Source: Oribacterium asaccharolyticum ACB7 (lineage in GTDB: Bacteria; Bacillota; Clostridia; Lachnospirales; Lachnospiraceae). Taken from it: DNA of 64,000 nt. The notes under the pieces are model-generated. The model had not been told where the DNA came from. It did no database searches and was given only the letters and a program-made list of their open reading frames with translations. The stretch's first letter is position 1. Each line of letters starts with the position of its first letter. Shown piece after piece: positions 28,253 through 36,073 of the stretch. Location: the NCBI RefSeq assembly GCF_000238075.1, contig NZ_JH414506.1:147141-211140 (forward strand), in the 5' to 3' direction. The translations under genes and the position numbers were made by a program.

Positions 28253-29161
28253 TCAATCTACAATATCGGAGCAGATATCGGCCAGAATCTCTGCAACCGT
28301 CCGGATTCTCTCCACCTGTCCGCAGGTCTGTCCTGCCATAAGGGAGCCGGTTTTTGTATCTCCTTCAAAGACTGCTCTTCTGAGGGACCCCAGTGTAAAC
28401 TTTTCGAGTTCCATCTTTTCCGCTCCGGCCTTCTCCTGCCGGAGGTACTCTCTACTCATCTGGTTCTTCAAGATTCGAACCGGTACACCGGCAATTCGTC
28501 CGGTCACCACCGTATCCGATCCCCTTGCTTTCAGAATTGCTTCCTTGTAGTTTTCATGAATCGGACACTCTTTCGCAGCAAGCAGTGCCGTTCCGATTTG
28601 CGCCCCTGCCGCACCGAGTGCAAAAACCGCCTTAAGCTGCCTCTTATCCGCAACGCCTCCTGCTGCAATTACGGGAATCTGAACACTGTCTACCGTCTGC
28701 GGCACCAGGCACATGGTCGTCATTTCCCCGACATGGCCTCCGGACTCACAGCCCTCCGCAATCACGGCATCCGCTCCCTGCTTTTCCAGCCTTTCGGCAA
28801 GGATCGGTGCGGCGACAACCGGCATCACCTTGCACCCGGCACTCTTCAGTGCCTCCATGTAAATTCCCGGATTTCCCGCGCCGGTTGTGACTACCGGCAC
28901 CTTTTCCTCTATACAGATTTGAACCATCTTGTCCGTTTCCGGATTCATCAGCATCAGGTTTACACCAAAGGGCTTATCGGTTCTCTCCCGCAAAATCCGA
29001 ATTTCTTTTCTGAGTTCTTCCGCCTCGCGGATTCCTCCGGTGCCGATGAGTCCTAAAGCCCCCGCCTCGGAGCAGGCTGCCGCAAAACTTCCTGTCGCAA
29101 TATTGGCCATTCCTCCCTGGATAATGGGATAACGAATCCCCAGCATCTCGTCTAATCGCAT
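28253..29161 (-). CDS. fabK: Enoyl-ACP reductase II FabK
   Basis: A 302-residue FMN-dependent enoyl-ACP reductase of the nitronate-monooxygenase-like TIM-barrel fold. Seen: YPIIQGGMANIATGSFAAAC, GLIGTGGIREAEELR, FGVNLMLMNP, and the FMN phosphate site IAEGCESGGHVGE...IPVIAAGGVAD. FabK replaces FabI in many Firmicutes and is insensitive to triclosan. It lies between fabH and fabD as in streptococcal and clostridial clusters. No FabI is in the cluster. Its stop codon lies within the outer arm of the adjacent repeat element. Confidence 0.95.
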   Translation of the reverse strand: MRLDEMLGIRYPIIQGGMANIATGSFAAACSEAGALGLIGTGGIREAEELRKEIRILRERTDKPFGVNLMLMNPETDKMVQICIEEKVPVVTTGAGNPGIYMEALKSAGCKVMPVVAAPILAERLEKQGADAVIAEGCESGGHVGEMTTMCLVPQTVDSVQIPVIAAGGVADKRQLKAVFALGAAGAQIGTALLAAKECPIHENYKEAILKARGSDTVVTGRIAGVPVRILKNQMSREYLRQEKAGAEKMELEKFTLGSLRRAVFEGDTKTGSLMAGQTCGQVERIRTVAEILADICSDIVD

Positions 29162-29226
29162 ATCAAGCCCTTTCTTTGTGTATTCCCTACTTTGCTTCCG
29201 GCTTATTGTTTTTCTTCTTCTCTTCT

Positions 29227-30264
29227 TTACTTCTTCTCCGTATTTTTCCCGTAAACAATTTCTACCGCACCGAAGGTCAGTCCGGCACCAAAGCCGATTA
29301 GGAGAAGCTTCTCTCCTGTCTTTAAAAGCCCCTGCTCTTCCATGTCTTTTAAAGCAATGGGAATGGAAGCACCGGAAGTATTCCCGTAAAGCTCCATATC
29401 TTCAAAAAATTGTCCGGGCTCCGCCTTCAGATGGCGCACTACATTCCGGATAATGCGGGAATTTGCCTGATGACACACTACATGATCTATCTCCTCTAAG
29501 CGCTCTCCGGTTTTTTTCAAAATTCCCTCTATGCATTTCGGGATAATGTCTATCGCAAAGAGAAATACGGACTTTCCATCCATCATGAGATGATCTATTT
29601 TCTCATGCTTTCCTTCCGTTGCGCCCTGGCCGAGCTTCTCCGGATTTTCCGTTCCGTCCTCATAAAAGCCGTCAAAAGCTCCGGTGTAACAAGCCGGTGC
29701 CACGATGGAGAAGTCTCCTCGAGAACCCAGGAAGGAAGCATAGTCCGTCTCGCTTTCCTCCACCACGGCGGCACCCGCCCCGTCTCCGAAGAGCACGGAG
29801 GTCGTACGGTCCTCCATTTTCAAAAGGCGGGAAAGCTGTTCCGTTCCAACTACCAATGCTCTTTTTTTCCGGGAGAACGCCAGGAGTCCTCTTACCACTT
29901 CCAGTCCGTAAACAAAACCGCTGCAAGCCGCATTGATATCCAAAGCAATACAATCCTCCGCTGTCGCAAGTTCTTTTGCAAGAATAGCCGCCATACTCGG
30001 AGAACTGAAATCCGGTGACATGGATGCCACGAGAATTACCCCTAAGTCCGAGGCAGGTACGCCTGCCTCTTCCAATGCCTTCTTTCCGGCCTCTATTGCA
30101 AGCGTTCCCGCACTTTCCTCTTTCTCGCAAAATCGACGCTCATGGATACCCGTCCTGCTGAAAATCCATTCATCGCTGGTCTCCATGATTTTTGCCAAAT
30201 CATCATTATGGACCCGCTTTCCGGGAAGTGCCGATCCCAGCCCGATTATTTTTAATCCCTGCAT
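29227..30264 (-). CDS. fabH: 3-oxoacyl-ACP synthase III FabH
   Basis: A 345-residue initiating condensing enzyme that joins acetyl-CoA (or a branched starter) to malonyl-ACP. The catalytic Cys is in DINAACSGFVYGL (about 113), the His in VCHQANSRII, and the Asn in YGNTSGASIPIAL. Length is slightly above the usual 320-335 because of an insert around residue 200 (FYEDGTENPEKLGQGATEGK). Such an insert could affect the starter pocket, but that cannot be judged here. It is flanked by fabK and accA on the same strand. Confidence 0.95.
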   Translation of the reverse strand: MQGLKIIGLGSALPGKRVHNDDLAKIMETSDEWIFSRTGIHERRFCEKEESAGTLAIEAGKKALEEAGVPASDLGVILVASMSPDFSSPSMAAILAKELATAEDCIALDINAACSGFVYGLEVVRGLLAFSRKKRALVVGTEQLSRLLKMEDRTTSVLFGDGAGAAVVEESETDYASFLGSRGDFSIVAPACYTGAFDGFYEDGTENPEKLGQGATEGKHEKIDHLMMDGKSVFLFAIDIIPKCIEGILKKTGERLEEIDHVVCHQANSRIIRNVVRHLKAEPGQFFEDMELYGNTSGASIPIALKDMEEQGLLKTGEKLLLIGFGAGLTFGAVEIVYGKNTEKK

Positions 30265-30362
30265 CTTTCCGTGTTTCTCCTCACTCTATCCGTTTCTCTA
30301 CCGAACTTGCCATAACAAGAAATGCAAGCTTTTATTCAATACGCATTCCCTATAAAGATAGC

Positions 30363-31175
30363 TTAGATATTTCTGTATTTCTTAAGTCTATCCTCACGAA
30401 TCTGTTCCGGACTCATGGATTCATAAGCGGAAAGAATCTTTTCCAGCGCCTTCTCCACCTCTTTATATAAGGCAACCGGGTTCTCCTGTGCTCCTCCGGG
30501 TACTTCCGGAATAATCTCGTCACAGACTCCCGCTTCCTTTAAATCCTCTGCCGTGAGCTTCATAACCTTTGCCGCTTCTCCTGCCCTGGTGCTGTCTTTC
30601 CAGAGAATGGTCGCAAACCCCTCGGGGCTTAAAACGGAGTAAATCGCATTTTCCAGCATGAGAATTTTATTGGCTACTCCGATTGCCAGTGCACCGCCGG
30701 AATTTCCTTCTCCGCTGACTATGCTGATAACCGGCACATGAAGACTGCTCATAAAGGCAAGATTCTTTGCAATCGCCTCTCCCTGACCGTGTTCCTCCGC
30801 TTCCAGTCCGGGATAGGCTCCGGGAGTATCAATAAAAGTAATGATAGGGCGATGAAATTTTTCCGCCTGCTCCATCAGTCTCTTTGCCTTTCGATACCCT
30901 TCCGGACAGGGCATCCCGAAGTTGCAAGCGATGTTTTCTTCCATCCCCCTGCCTTTTTTGTGTCCCAGAACCGTCACCGGCCTTCCGTGAAAGCGGGCGA
31001 TGCCGCCAAAGATGGAGCGGTCCTCATCATAAAGATGATCTCCTTTTTGCTCGAAGAAATCCGTGAAAACATTTTCCACGAAGTCTTCTATATGCGGTCT
31101 ATTCGGATGGCGTGCCAAAAGAACCCTTTCTCCCGGCTCCAAGTCTCTAGTCTTATCCACTAATTCCTGACTCAT
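30363..31175 (-). CDS. accA: Acetyl-CoA carboxylase carboxyltransferase subunit alpha
   Basis: A 270-residue carboxyltransferase alpha subunit; with AccD it transfers CO2 from biotin to acetyl-CoA giving malonyl-CoA. Conserved stretches: TFIDTPGAYPGLEAEEHGQG, IVSGEGNSGGALAIGVANKI, and SVLSPEGFATILWKDSTRAG. The start at ATG 31175 has AAAGGAAG upstream; the open frame seven residues longer does not. It is about 20 residues shorter at the N-terminus than E. coli AccA, usual for Firmicutes. accB and accC are absent from this cluster. Confidence 0.96.
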   Translation of the reverse strand: MSQELVDKTRDLEPGERVLLARHPNRPHIEDFVENVFTDFFEQKGDHLYDEDRSIFGGIARFHGRPVTVLGHKKGRGMEENIACNFGMPCPEGYRKAKRLMEQAEKFHRPIITFIDTPGAYPGLEAEEHGQGEAIAKNLAFMSSLHVPVISIVSGEGNSGGALAIGVANKILMLENAIYSVLSPEGFATILWKDSTRAGEAAKVMKLTAEDLKEAGVCDEIIPEVPGGAQENPVALYKEVEKALEKILSAYESMSPEQIREDRLKKYRNI

Positions 31176-31230
31176 TTTCTTCCTTTCTGCTTGCAAAAGG
31201 AGGGATTCCCCTCCGTAATGCCGTCCTTCT

Positions 31231-32103
31231 CTATTTCTGATGAAGAGAGAGAATCTGAATCAAGCTGTCTCTCATATTCTTTCGTTCTACAATGGCATCA
31301 ATAAAGCCGTGTTGCTCCAGATACTCACTTCTTTGGAAGCCCTTCGGAAGCTTGCGATTGATGGTCTGTTCAATGACTCTCGGTCCCGCAAAACCGATGA
31401 GTGCCCCCGGCTCCGCAAGCGTAATATCCCCTAAAGTGGCAAAACTTGCCGTAACACCGCCTGTTGTCGGGTGTGTCAGAAAACTGATGAAGAGTCCTCC
31501 ATGCTCCGAGAATAGCTCGATTGCGGCCGATGTCTTGGCCATCTGCATGAGACTGAAAATCCCCTCCTGCATTCTTGCTCCGCCGGAAGCGGAAAAAATA
31601 ATAAGGGGACAATGCTCTCTGTCTGCAGTCTCTATTCCTCTTGTAATCTTCTCCCCTACCGCCTGAGACATGGACCCCATAAGAAATCGACTGTCCATTA
31701 CAAGCGTAACCACGGGAATTCCCCCGATTTGTCCCTTGGAAGAGACCACCGCCTCTTTTAAACCGGTCTTTTTTTCCAGGTCCTTTACCTTCTCCCGATA
31801 TTCCGGAAAGTCCAGGGGATCTTTTACCTCGATTTCTTTATCCAACTCTTGAAAAGTTCCGGCATCATAAAGAAGATTCAAGCGATAGTAAGCCCCTATG
31901 GGTCCATAGGTGCCACAGTGCGGGCAAACAAAGGCATGTTCCTCCCAGCGTACACGAAGTGCTCTTCTCCCGCACTTTTTACAAGCAATGAAGGCAGAAG
32001 GAATCTTAATGGGCGCAGTACTTCCCACTCTGTCGGAAAGCGCTTTTTGCTTTAAGTCCCTATCCTTCACCATATCCACTAAAGTTTTAATCGGTGATTG
32101 CAT
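31231..32103 (-). CDS. accD: Acetyl-CoA carboxylase carboxyltransferase subunit beta
   Basis: A 290-residue partner of AccA. The N-terminal zinc ribbon shows CKKC and CPHC (about residues 41-63), followed by the crotonase-like carboxyltransferase fold with IIFSASGGARMQEGIFSLMQ and FLTHPTTGGVTASFATLGD. The start at ATG 32103 is supported by GGAGGA; the longer frame from 32133 is not. It is placed between acpP and accA, with short gaps, as part of the fab operon. Confidence 0.96.
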   Translation of the reverse strand: MQSPIKTLVDMVKDRDLKQKALSDRVGSTAPIKIPSAFIACKKCGRRALRVRWEEHAFVCPHCGTYGPIGAYYRLNLLYDAGTFQELDKEIEVKDPLDFPEYREKVKDLEKKTGLKEAVVSSKGQIGGIPVVTLVMDSRFLMGSMSQAVGEKITRGIETADREHCPLIIFSASGGARMQEGIFSLMQMAKTSAAIELFSEHGGLFISFLTHPTTGGVTASFATLGDITLAEPGALIGFAGPRVIEQTINRKLPKGFQRSEYLEQHGFIDAIVERKNMRDSLIQILSLHQK

Positions 32104-32158
32104 ATTTCCTCCTGCAGTCCTTGCTAAAAACAATTGAAAAGACCCCGGTCTACTCTTT

Positions 32159-32389
32159 TTATTTCTTTAAACCGTTAATGTAATCCAAAATATCCTTTAC
32201 GGTGTGAAGCTTCCCGATCTCGCCGTCCGGAATGGTTTCGGAAAGTTCATCCTCCAAAGCCATATGCAGCTCTACCAAAGAAAGAGAATCAATTTCCAGA
32301 TCCTTCTCCATATCCGCATCCAAGGTGACTTTGTCCTCATCACATGCCAGGGTATCCACAATAATTTCTTTCAATCTCTCAAATTCCAT
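32159..32389 (-). CDS. acpP: Acyl carrier protein
   Basis: A 76-residue acidic helical carrier. The phosphopantetheine attachment Ser is in LEIDSLSLVELHMALED (DSL motif at about residues 35-37). Helices and length fit AcpP. The true start is ATG 32389, with AAGGAG seven bases upstream; the longer frame contains promoter sequence. First gene of the fatty acid cluster, so carrier, carboxylase and elongation enzymes would be made from one promoter. Confidence 0.96.
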   Translation of the reverse strand: MEFERLKEIIVDTLACDEDKVTLDADMEKDLEIDSLSLVELHMALEDELSETIPDGEIGKLHTVKDILDYINGLKK

Positions 32390-32426
32390 TTTCATTCTCC
32401 TTCCCTTTGCTTCCTTTTTTTGCTTG

Positions 32427-32455
32427 AATATATAAATAATTTTAACTATTCGCAA
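32427..32455 (-). promoter_or_regulatory. Promoter of the fatty acid synthesis cluster
   Basis: On the minus strand TTGCGA (32450-32455) and TATATT (32427-32432) are separated by exactly 17 bases, 37 bp before the acpP start. The spacer contains an imperfect palindrome (complement of 32435-32450, 12 of 16 positions symmetric). It shares AATTTTAAC with the perfect palindrome upstream of the MarR gene. A repressor bound here would block polymerase. Confidence 0.6.
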
Positions 32456-32517
32456 GAAACTATACTTTTTCTTGTAAAAAAAAGCAATAAAAAATTTTTT
32501 TAAGATAAATAGTTTAA

Positions 32518-32559
32518 AAAACGCCTCAAGTAGTTTTCAAAACTACTTGAGGCGTTTCC
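32518..32559 (-). terminator. Intrinsic terminator after the NhaC-type antiporter
   Basis: A perfect 19-bp inverted repeat around one C (centre 32538; arm AACGCCTCAAGTAGTTTT). On the minus strand it ends in a T run. It separates the antiporter transcript from the acpP promoter. Confidence 0.85.
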
Positions 32560-32610
32560 TCCAAAAATATTGCTGTATATTTTCGTTCCTGCCTTTTCCC
32601 GGCATTGATT

Positions 32611-34215
32611 TCAGGCTTTCTGTCTCCGTTTAATTTCCATCAGAATCACAAAGAGCAGAATCGTCGCCACACAAAGCGGTAGCCAGGGGCTTTTCAGAAA
32701 ACCGGCAAGAATATAGGCAAAAACGGAAACCGACGCTACCAAAAGAGCGTAAGGGAGCTGTGTACCGACATGATTTAAATGGACGCACTGTGCTCCGGCA
32801 GAAGACATAATTGTGGTATCCGAAATCGGAGAGCAGTGGTCTCCACAAACCGCTCCCGCCATACAGGCGGACATGGCCAAAATCATCATGCTGTAATCCG
32901 TCTTCTGAAAAACACCGACAACAATCGGAATCAGGATTCCGAAAGTTCCCCAAGATGTCCCCGTAGCAAAGGAAAGCCCAACCGCAATCAAGAATACAAA
33001 GGCCGGCAGTAAAGAGAGCATGGCTCCCGCACTCCCTTGCACCAGACCTGCCACAAATTCTCTCGCTCCAAGACTGTCCGTCATAGCCTTCAGACTCCAG
33101 GCAAAGGTTAAAATCAAGATAGCCGGTACCATTTGCTTAAAGCCTTCCGGTAAACACTCCATGGCGGCTTGGAAAGAAATAGACTGCCTCAGGAGATAGA
33201 ACAGCAAAGTAAGAAGCAGCGCCGTAAAAGAGCCGAAAACCAATCCCGTCGGCGCATCGGACTGAGAAAAGGCTGTCACAAAATCCGTTCCCGAGAAAAA
33301 TCCTCCGGAATAAATCATTCCGATTACGCAGAAAATCACAAGACTTACCACGGGAAAAAGCATATCCATGATTTTCCCTTCCGCATACTCATTTTCTTCC
33401 CTTTCTCCATAGGGGCGCTCTTCCGTAGTAAACAAATCCCCTTTTTCCATCGCATTTTTTTCATGGATTGCCATAGGACCGAAATCCACCTTGAGGGCAA
33501 TCAGGAAAATCATCATGCAAATAGACAGAAGGGCATAAAAATTATAGGGAATGGTCTCCACAAAAAGTTTCATGCCGTTTTCCCCCTCCACAAAGCCGGA
33601 AACCGCAGCCGCCCAAGAGGAAATGGGCGCAATAATACAAACGGGTGCAGCCGTGGTATCAATCAAATAAGCAAGCTTCGCTCTGCTGACCCGCGCCTCA
33701 TCCGACACCGGGAGCATAACGGAACCCACGGTCAGGCAGTTAAAGTAATCGTCGATAAAAATGAGACAACCCAAAACCATAGTAGCAAACATGGAGGCTC
33801 TTCTCGTCTTAATATGTGTTCTGGCCCAATTTCCAAAGGCACGTGAACCTCCGGTCTTATTCATCAGTTGAACCATCATCCCCAAAATCACAAGAAAACA
33901 AAGTATTCCCACATTTCCGGTATCGGAAAGGACCTTGAATATTCCCTCTTTAAAGATGTGGTTTATACTTTGCTCAGGGTTGTATCCGCTAAACAGCAGA
34001 GCGCCGCTTAATATGCCCAGAAAAAGCGAGCTGTACACTTCCTTCGTCACAAGAGCCAGGGCTATGGCGATGAGCGGAGGGAACAAAGACCAAATGCTCT
34101 GTTGCACCGTATCTTTGGTTGTAAAAAAATATGCCGCAAAAAGGAAAAGCAGAACCAGGCCCAAAGTAAATATACGCAATAGGCTTCTTATCTGTTTTTG
34201 TATCTTCTTTGTCAT
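32611..34215 (-). CDS. Na+/H+ antiporter, NhaC family
   Basis: A 534-residue membrane protein with about eleven hydrophobic segments. Characteristic NhaC stretches include MVLGCLIFIDDYFNCLTVGS (paired Asp in a membrane segment), DTTAAPVCIIAPISSWAAAV and GDHCSPISDTTIMSSAGA. The family exchanges sodium for protons or carries amino acids and organic acids; the substrate cannot be fixed from sequence. The start is uncertain: ATG 34215 has only a weak upstream purine stretch, and ATG 34245 has none. It lies upstream of acpP on the same strand but is ended by a strong terminator. Confidence 0.85.
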   Translation of the reverse strand: MTKKIQKQIRSLLRIFTLGLVLLFLFAAYFFTTKDTVQQSIWSLFPPLIAIALALVTKEVYSSLFLGILSGALLFSGYNPEQSINHIFKEGIFKVLSDTGNVGILCFLVILGMMVQLMNKTGGSRAFGNWARTHIKTRRASMFATMVLGCLIFIDDYFNCLTVGSVMLPVSDEARVSRAKLAYLIDTTAAPVCIIAPISSWAAAVSGFVEGENGMKLFVETIPYNFYALLSICMMIFLIALKVDFGPMAIHEKNAMEKGDLFTTEERPYGEREENEYAEGKIMDMLFPVVSLVIFCVIGMIYSGGFFSGTDFVTAFSQSDAPTGLVFGSFTALLLTLLFYLLRQSISFQAAMECLPEGFKQMVPAILILTFAWSLKAMTDSLGAREFVAGLVQGSAGAMLSLLPAFVFLIAVGLSFATGTSWGTFGILIPIVVGVFQKTDYSMMILAMSACMAGAVCGDHCSPISDTTIMSSAGAQCVHLNHVGTQLPYALLVASVSVFAYILAGFLKSPWLPLCVATILLFVILMEIKRRQKA

Positions 34216-34368
34216 CTTCACTACTCTTTTCTGTTGTATAGTCATTCCGAAATTTCACTATACTTTACAAAAAATAGCAATTTTTGACAAGTGTCGGCAA
34301 AAGAAATCAAAAATCCACACAGTAAGAGAATCCCCCCACACGCGAGAGAATCAAAAAATGTCCATGAA

Positions 34369-35832
34369 TTAAAACCCGAAATTATCGTAAACAGAATGCG
34401 GAGAAAGAACTTCCTGGATTACCGTTTGGATTTCTTCAATGTTTTCCTCCGGGAAATATTCCTTTCCGTTTTCCACACTTTCCATCTGTTCCTGCATATC
34501 CATTCCCATTTTCTCATAAGAAAGAATGAATTCCTTCAGACTGCTGAAAGAATCAATGACTGAGCGATTTCGATTCTTCTGCAGAAGCTTCTGCAGGGCT
34601 CGCAGGTATTTTCCTTCCAACATAACCTGCGCGGCTTCTGCACGAATTTCCCTCTCATCCTTTCCGAGCGGAGCCACATACCAGTTTCCCTCTTTGGTCC
34701 ATCCGTACCGGATGACCAATTTTCCGGTTACATCTTTATAATATTGAAAACTGCCGCTTTCATCCTTAATGAGGAAGCCATCCTCCGCCTGCTTAAAAAG
34801 ATTCAGGAGTAAGGTCCGATCCACGACAGGTACGCGGAAAAGTCCGATTTCTTCTCCGTCAATAAAGCCTCTTTGCTTTGCCTTGCTGATAATTTCTTTC
34901 ACAGCCGATTCGGGAATACGATAAGCGGCATCTTCCAGAGCAAGATCTTCCACGGTTTTCCGAATAAATTCCTCACTCTTTCCCTTTTTCGCCCCGAGTT
35001 CCCACATGGCCTTCGCATGCCCTTCCGCCTGCGCATCAATCATTTCTTCACGAATATTGAAAATATGGTGCGTAAGAAGTGCCGCTTTCTTTACCACCGA
35101 AGATACGTCTTCATTGCGCAGTTCAATCGCATAACGCGGTTTTTCCCCCTCTCGAACGCCAATTCCGATAGAGCAAACGTTCGGCGTATCCTTCAAGCTT
35201 TCCTGTATCTGCGGATCATCCCAGGTAATCCGCTTCTTGTCACGATTTTCCAAGAGAATAAAATGCACATTGCCGTACTGTCTGTATTCCTGCTTTAAAA
35301 TACGATAGGCCGTATCGGTTGCAAGAGAATACACTGCGGCATACACATTGACTCGCGGATTCTTTTCCAGATAGGAGCGGAACTGCAATACATTTTCCCG
35401 TGCCTCTCCGGAAGCCAATTCTCTACTGAGCTTATCGGCGTCAATCGGCACTGTGGGACGTCTTCTCATATAGACAAAAAGCTCATATTTGCTTTCCGGA
35501 ATGCGAATGCTTTCTTTCCCGGCCAAATAGGCATTGCTGATATCCTTTTTCACTTCAGCCATCATATCCGTCAACTCTTTTCGAGCATCCGCATTCTGGG
35601 CATAGGGACAGGACATCAGACTTTTAATCTCCTCATGTCGCTCATTGAGCTGAATCAGACGAATTTGCCCCTGTTCCTTTTCCTGCACTATGCTCAGGCT
35701 TTCTTCGGCAGTAACCGTGGCAATCTTCTCTCCCTTCGCATTTAAAACGCGAATCGGCTTTAAAATCACACCTTCTTCATTCCTGATTTCTTCCTCTTCA
35801 GAAGATCCAAATAGCATTCCCATTAGTGACAT
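34369..35832 (-). CDS. Uncharacterised 487-residue protein
   Basis: I do not recognise a family. The protein has no signal peptide or membrane helix. Residues 25-130 are charged and helical (KELTDMMAEVKKDISNAYLA). A middle part has alternating strands (NVYAAVYSLATDTAYRILKQ, NVHFILLEN, NVCSIGIGVREGEKPRYAIE). A helical section around 270-330 is rich in Lys and Glu (AEGHAKAMWELGAKKGKSEE). The C-terminal third includes FRVPVVDRTLLLNLFKQ and ends with acidic helices. It is probably cytoplasmic. The start at ATG 35832 follows GAGGGA; six further residues are possible. It stands alone between a transporter and the hydrogenase-like gene. Confidence 0.75.
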   Translation of the reverse strand: MSLMGMLFGSSEEEEIRNEEGVILKPIRVLNAKGEKIATVTAEESLSIVQEKEQGQIRLIQLNERHEEIKSLMSCPYAQNADARKELTDMMAEVKKDISNAYLAGKESIRIPESKYELFVYMRRRPTVPIDADKLSRELASGEARENVLQFRSYLEKNPRVNVYAAVYSLATDTAYRILKQEYRQYGNVHFILLENRDKKRITWDDPQIQESLKDTPNVCSIGIGVREGEKPRYAIELRNEDVSSVVKKAALLTHHIFNIREEMIDAQAEGHAKAMWELGAKKGKSEEFIRKTVEDLALEDAAYRIPESAVKEIISKAKQRGFIDGEEIGLFRVPVVDRTLLLNLFKQAEDGFLIKDESGSFQYYKDVTGKLVIRYGWTKEGNWYVAPLGKDEREIRAEAAQVMLEGKYLRALQKLLQKNRNRSVIDSFSSLKEFILSYEKMGMDMQEQMESVENGKEYFPEENIEEIQTVIQEVLSPHSVYDNFGF

Positions 35833-35993
35833 AAGCCATCCCTCTCTCATTCCCTAATTCAAAACAAATGCCGCTTATCTGTCGGCATTCGATTTATCTC
35901 AAATCGCAAGTACACCTTATCTAAGGATAATTTCGACAAAGTTTTCTTCAAAATAAGCATTTTAAGAAAAAGAACACTGCTTTTCCGCCAATA

Positions 35994-36002
35994 TGCTATA
36001 CT
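35994..36002 (+). promoter_or_regulatory. Extended -10 promoter of the hydrogenase-like gene
   Basis: TGCTATACT fits an extended -10 (TGN before TATACT), 71 bp upstream of the start codon. No good -35 is seen, as is usual for this promoter type. An inverted repeat (AATGCCG/CGGCATT, 35866-35889) lies further upstream. Confidence 0.45.
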
Positions 36003-36073
36003 ACCACCGAGCATCGGGGATGAAAGCGTGAAATAACCCGAAAAAAGAGTCTGGTTTAATAAGGAGAAAAACT

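Noticed and set aside
35866..35905. Possible fifth family 1 copy upstream of the 487-residue gene
   Set aside because: A GTACTTGCG fragment and a nearby hairpin are present, but the GCTTAGTACC half and the AGCGAGAGCG motif are missing.
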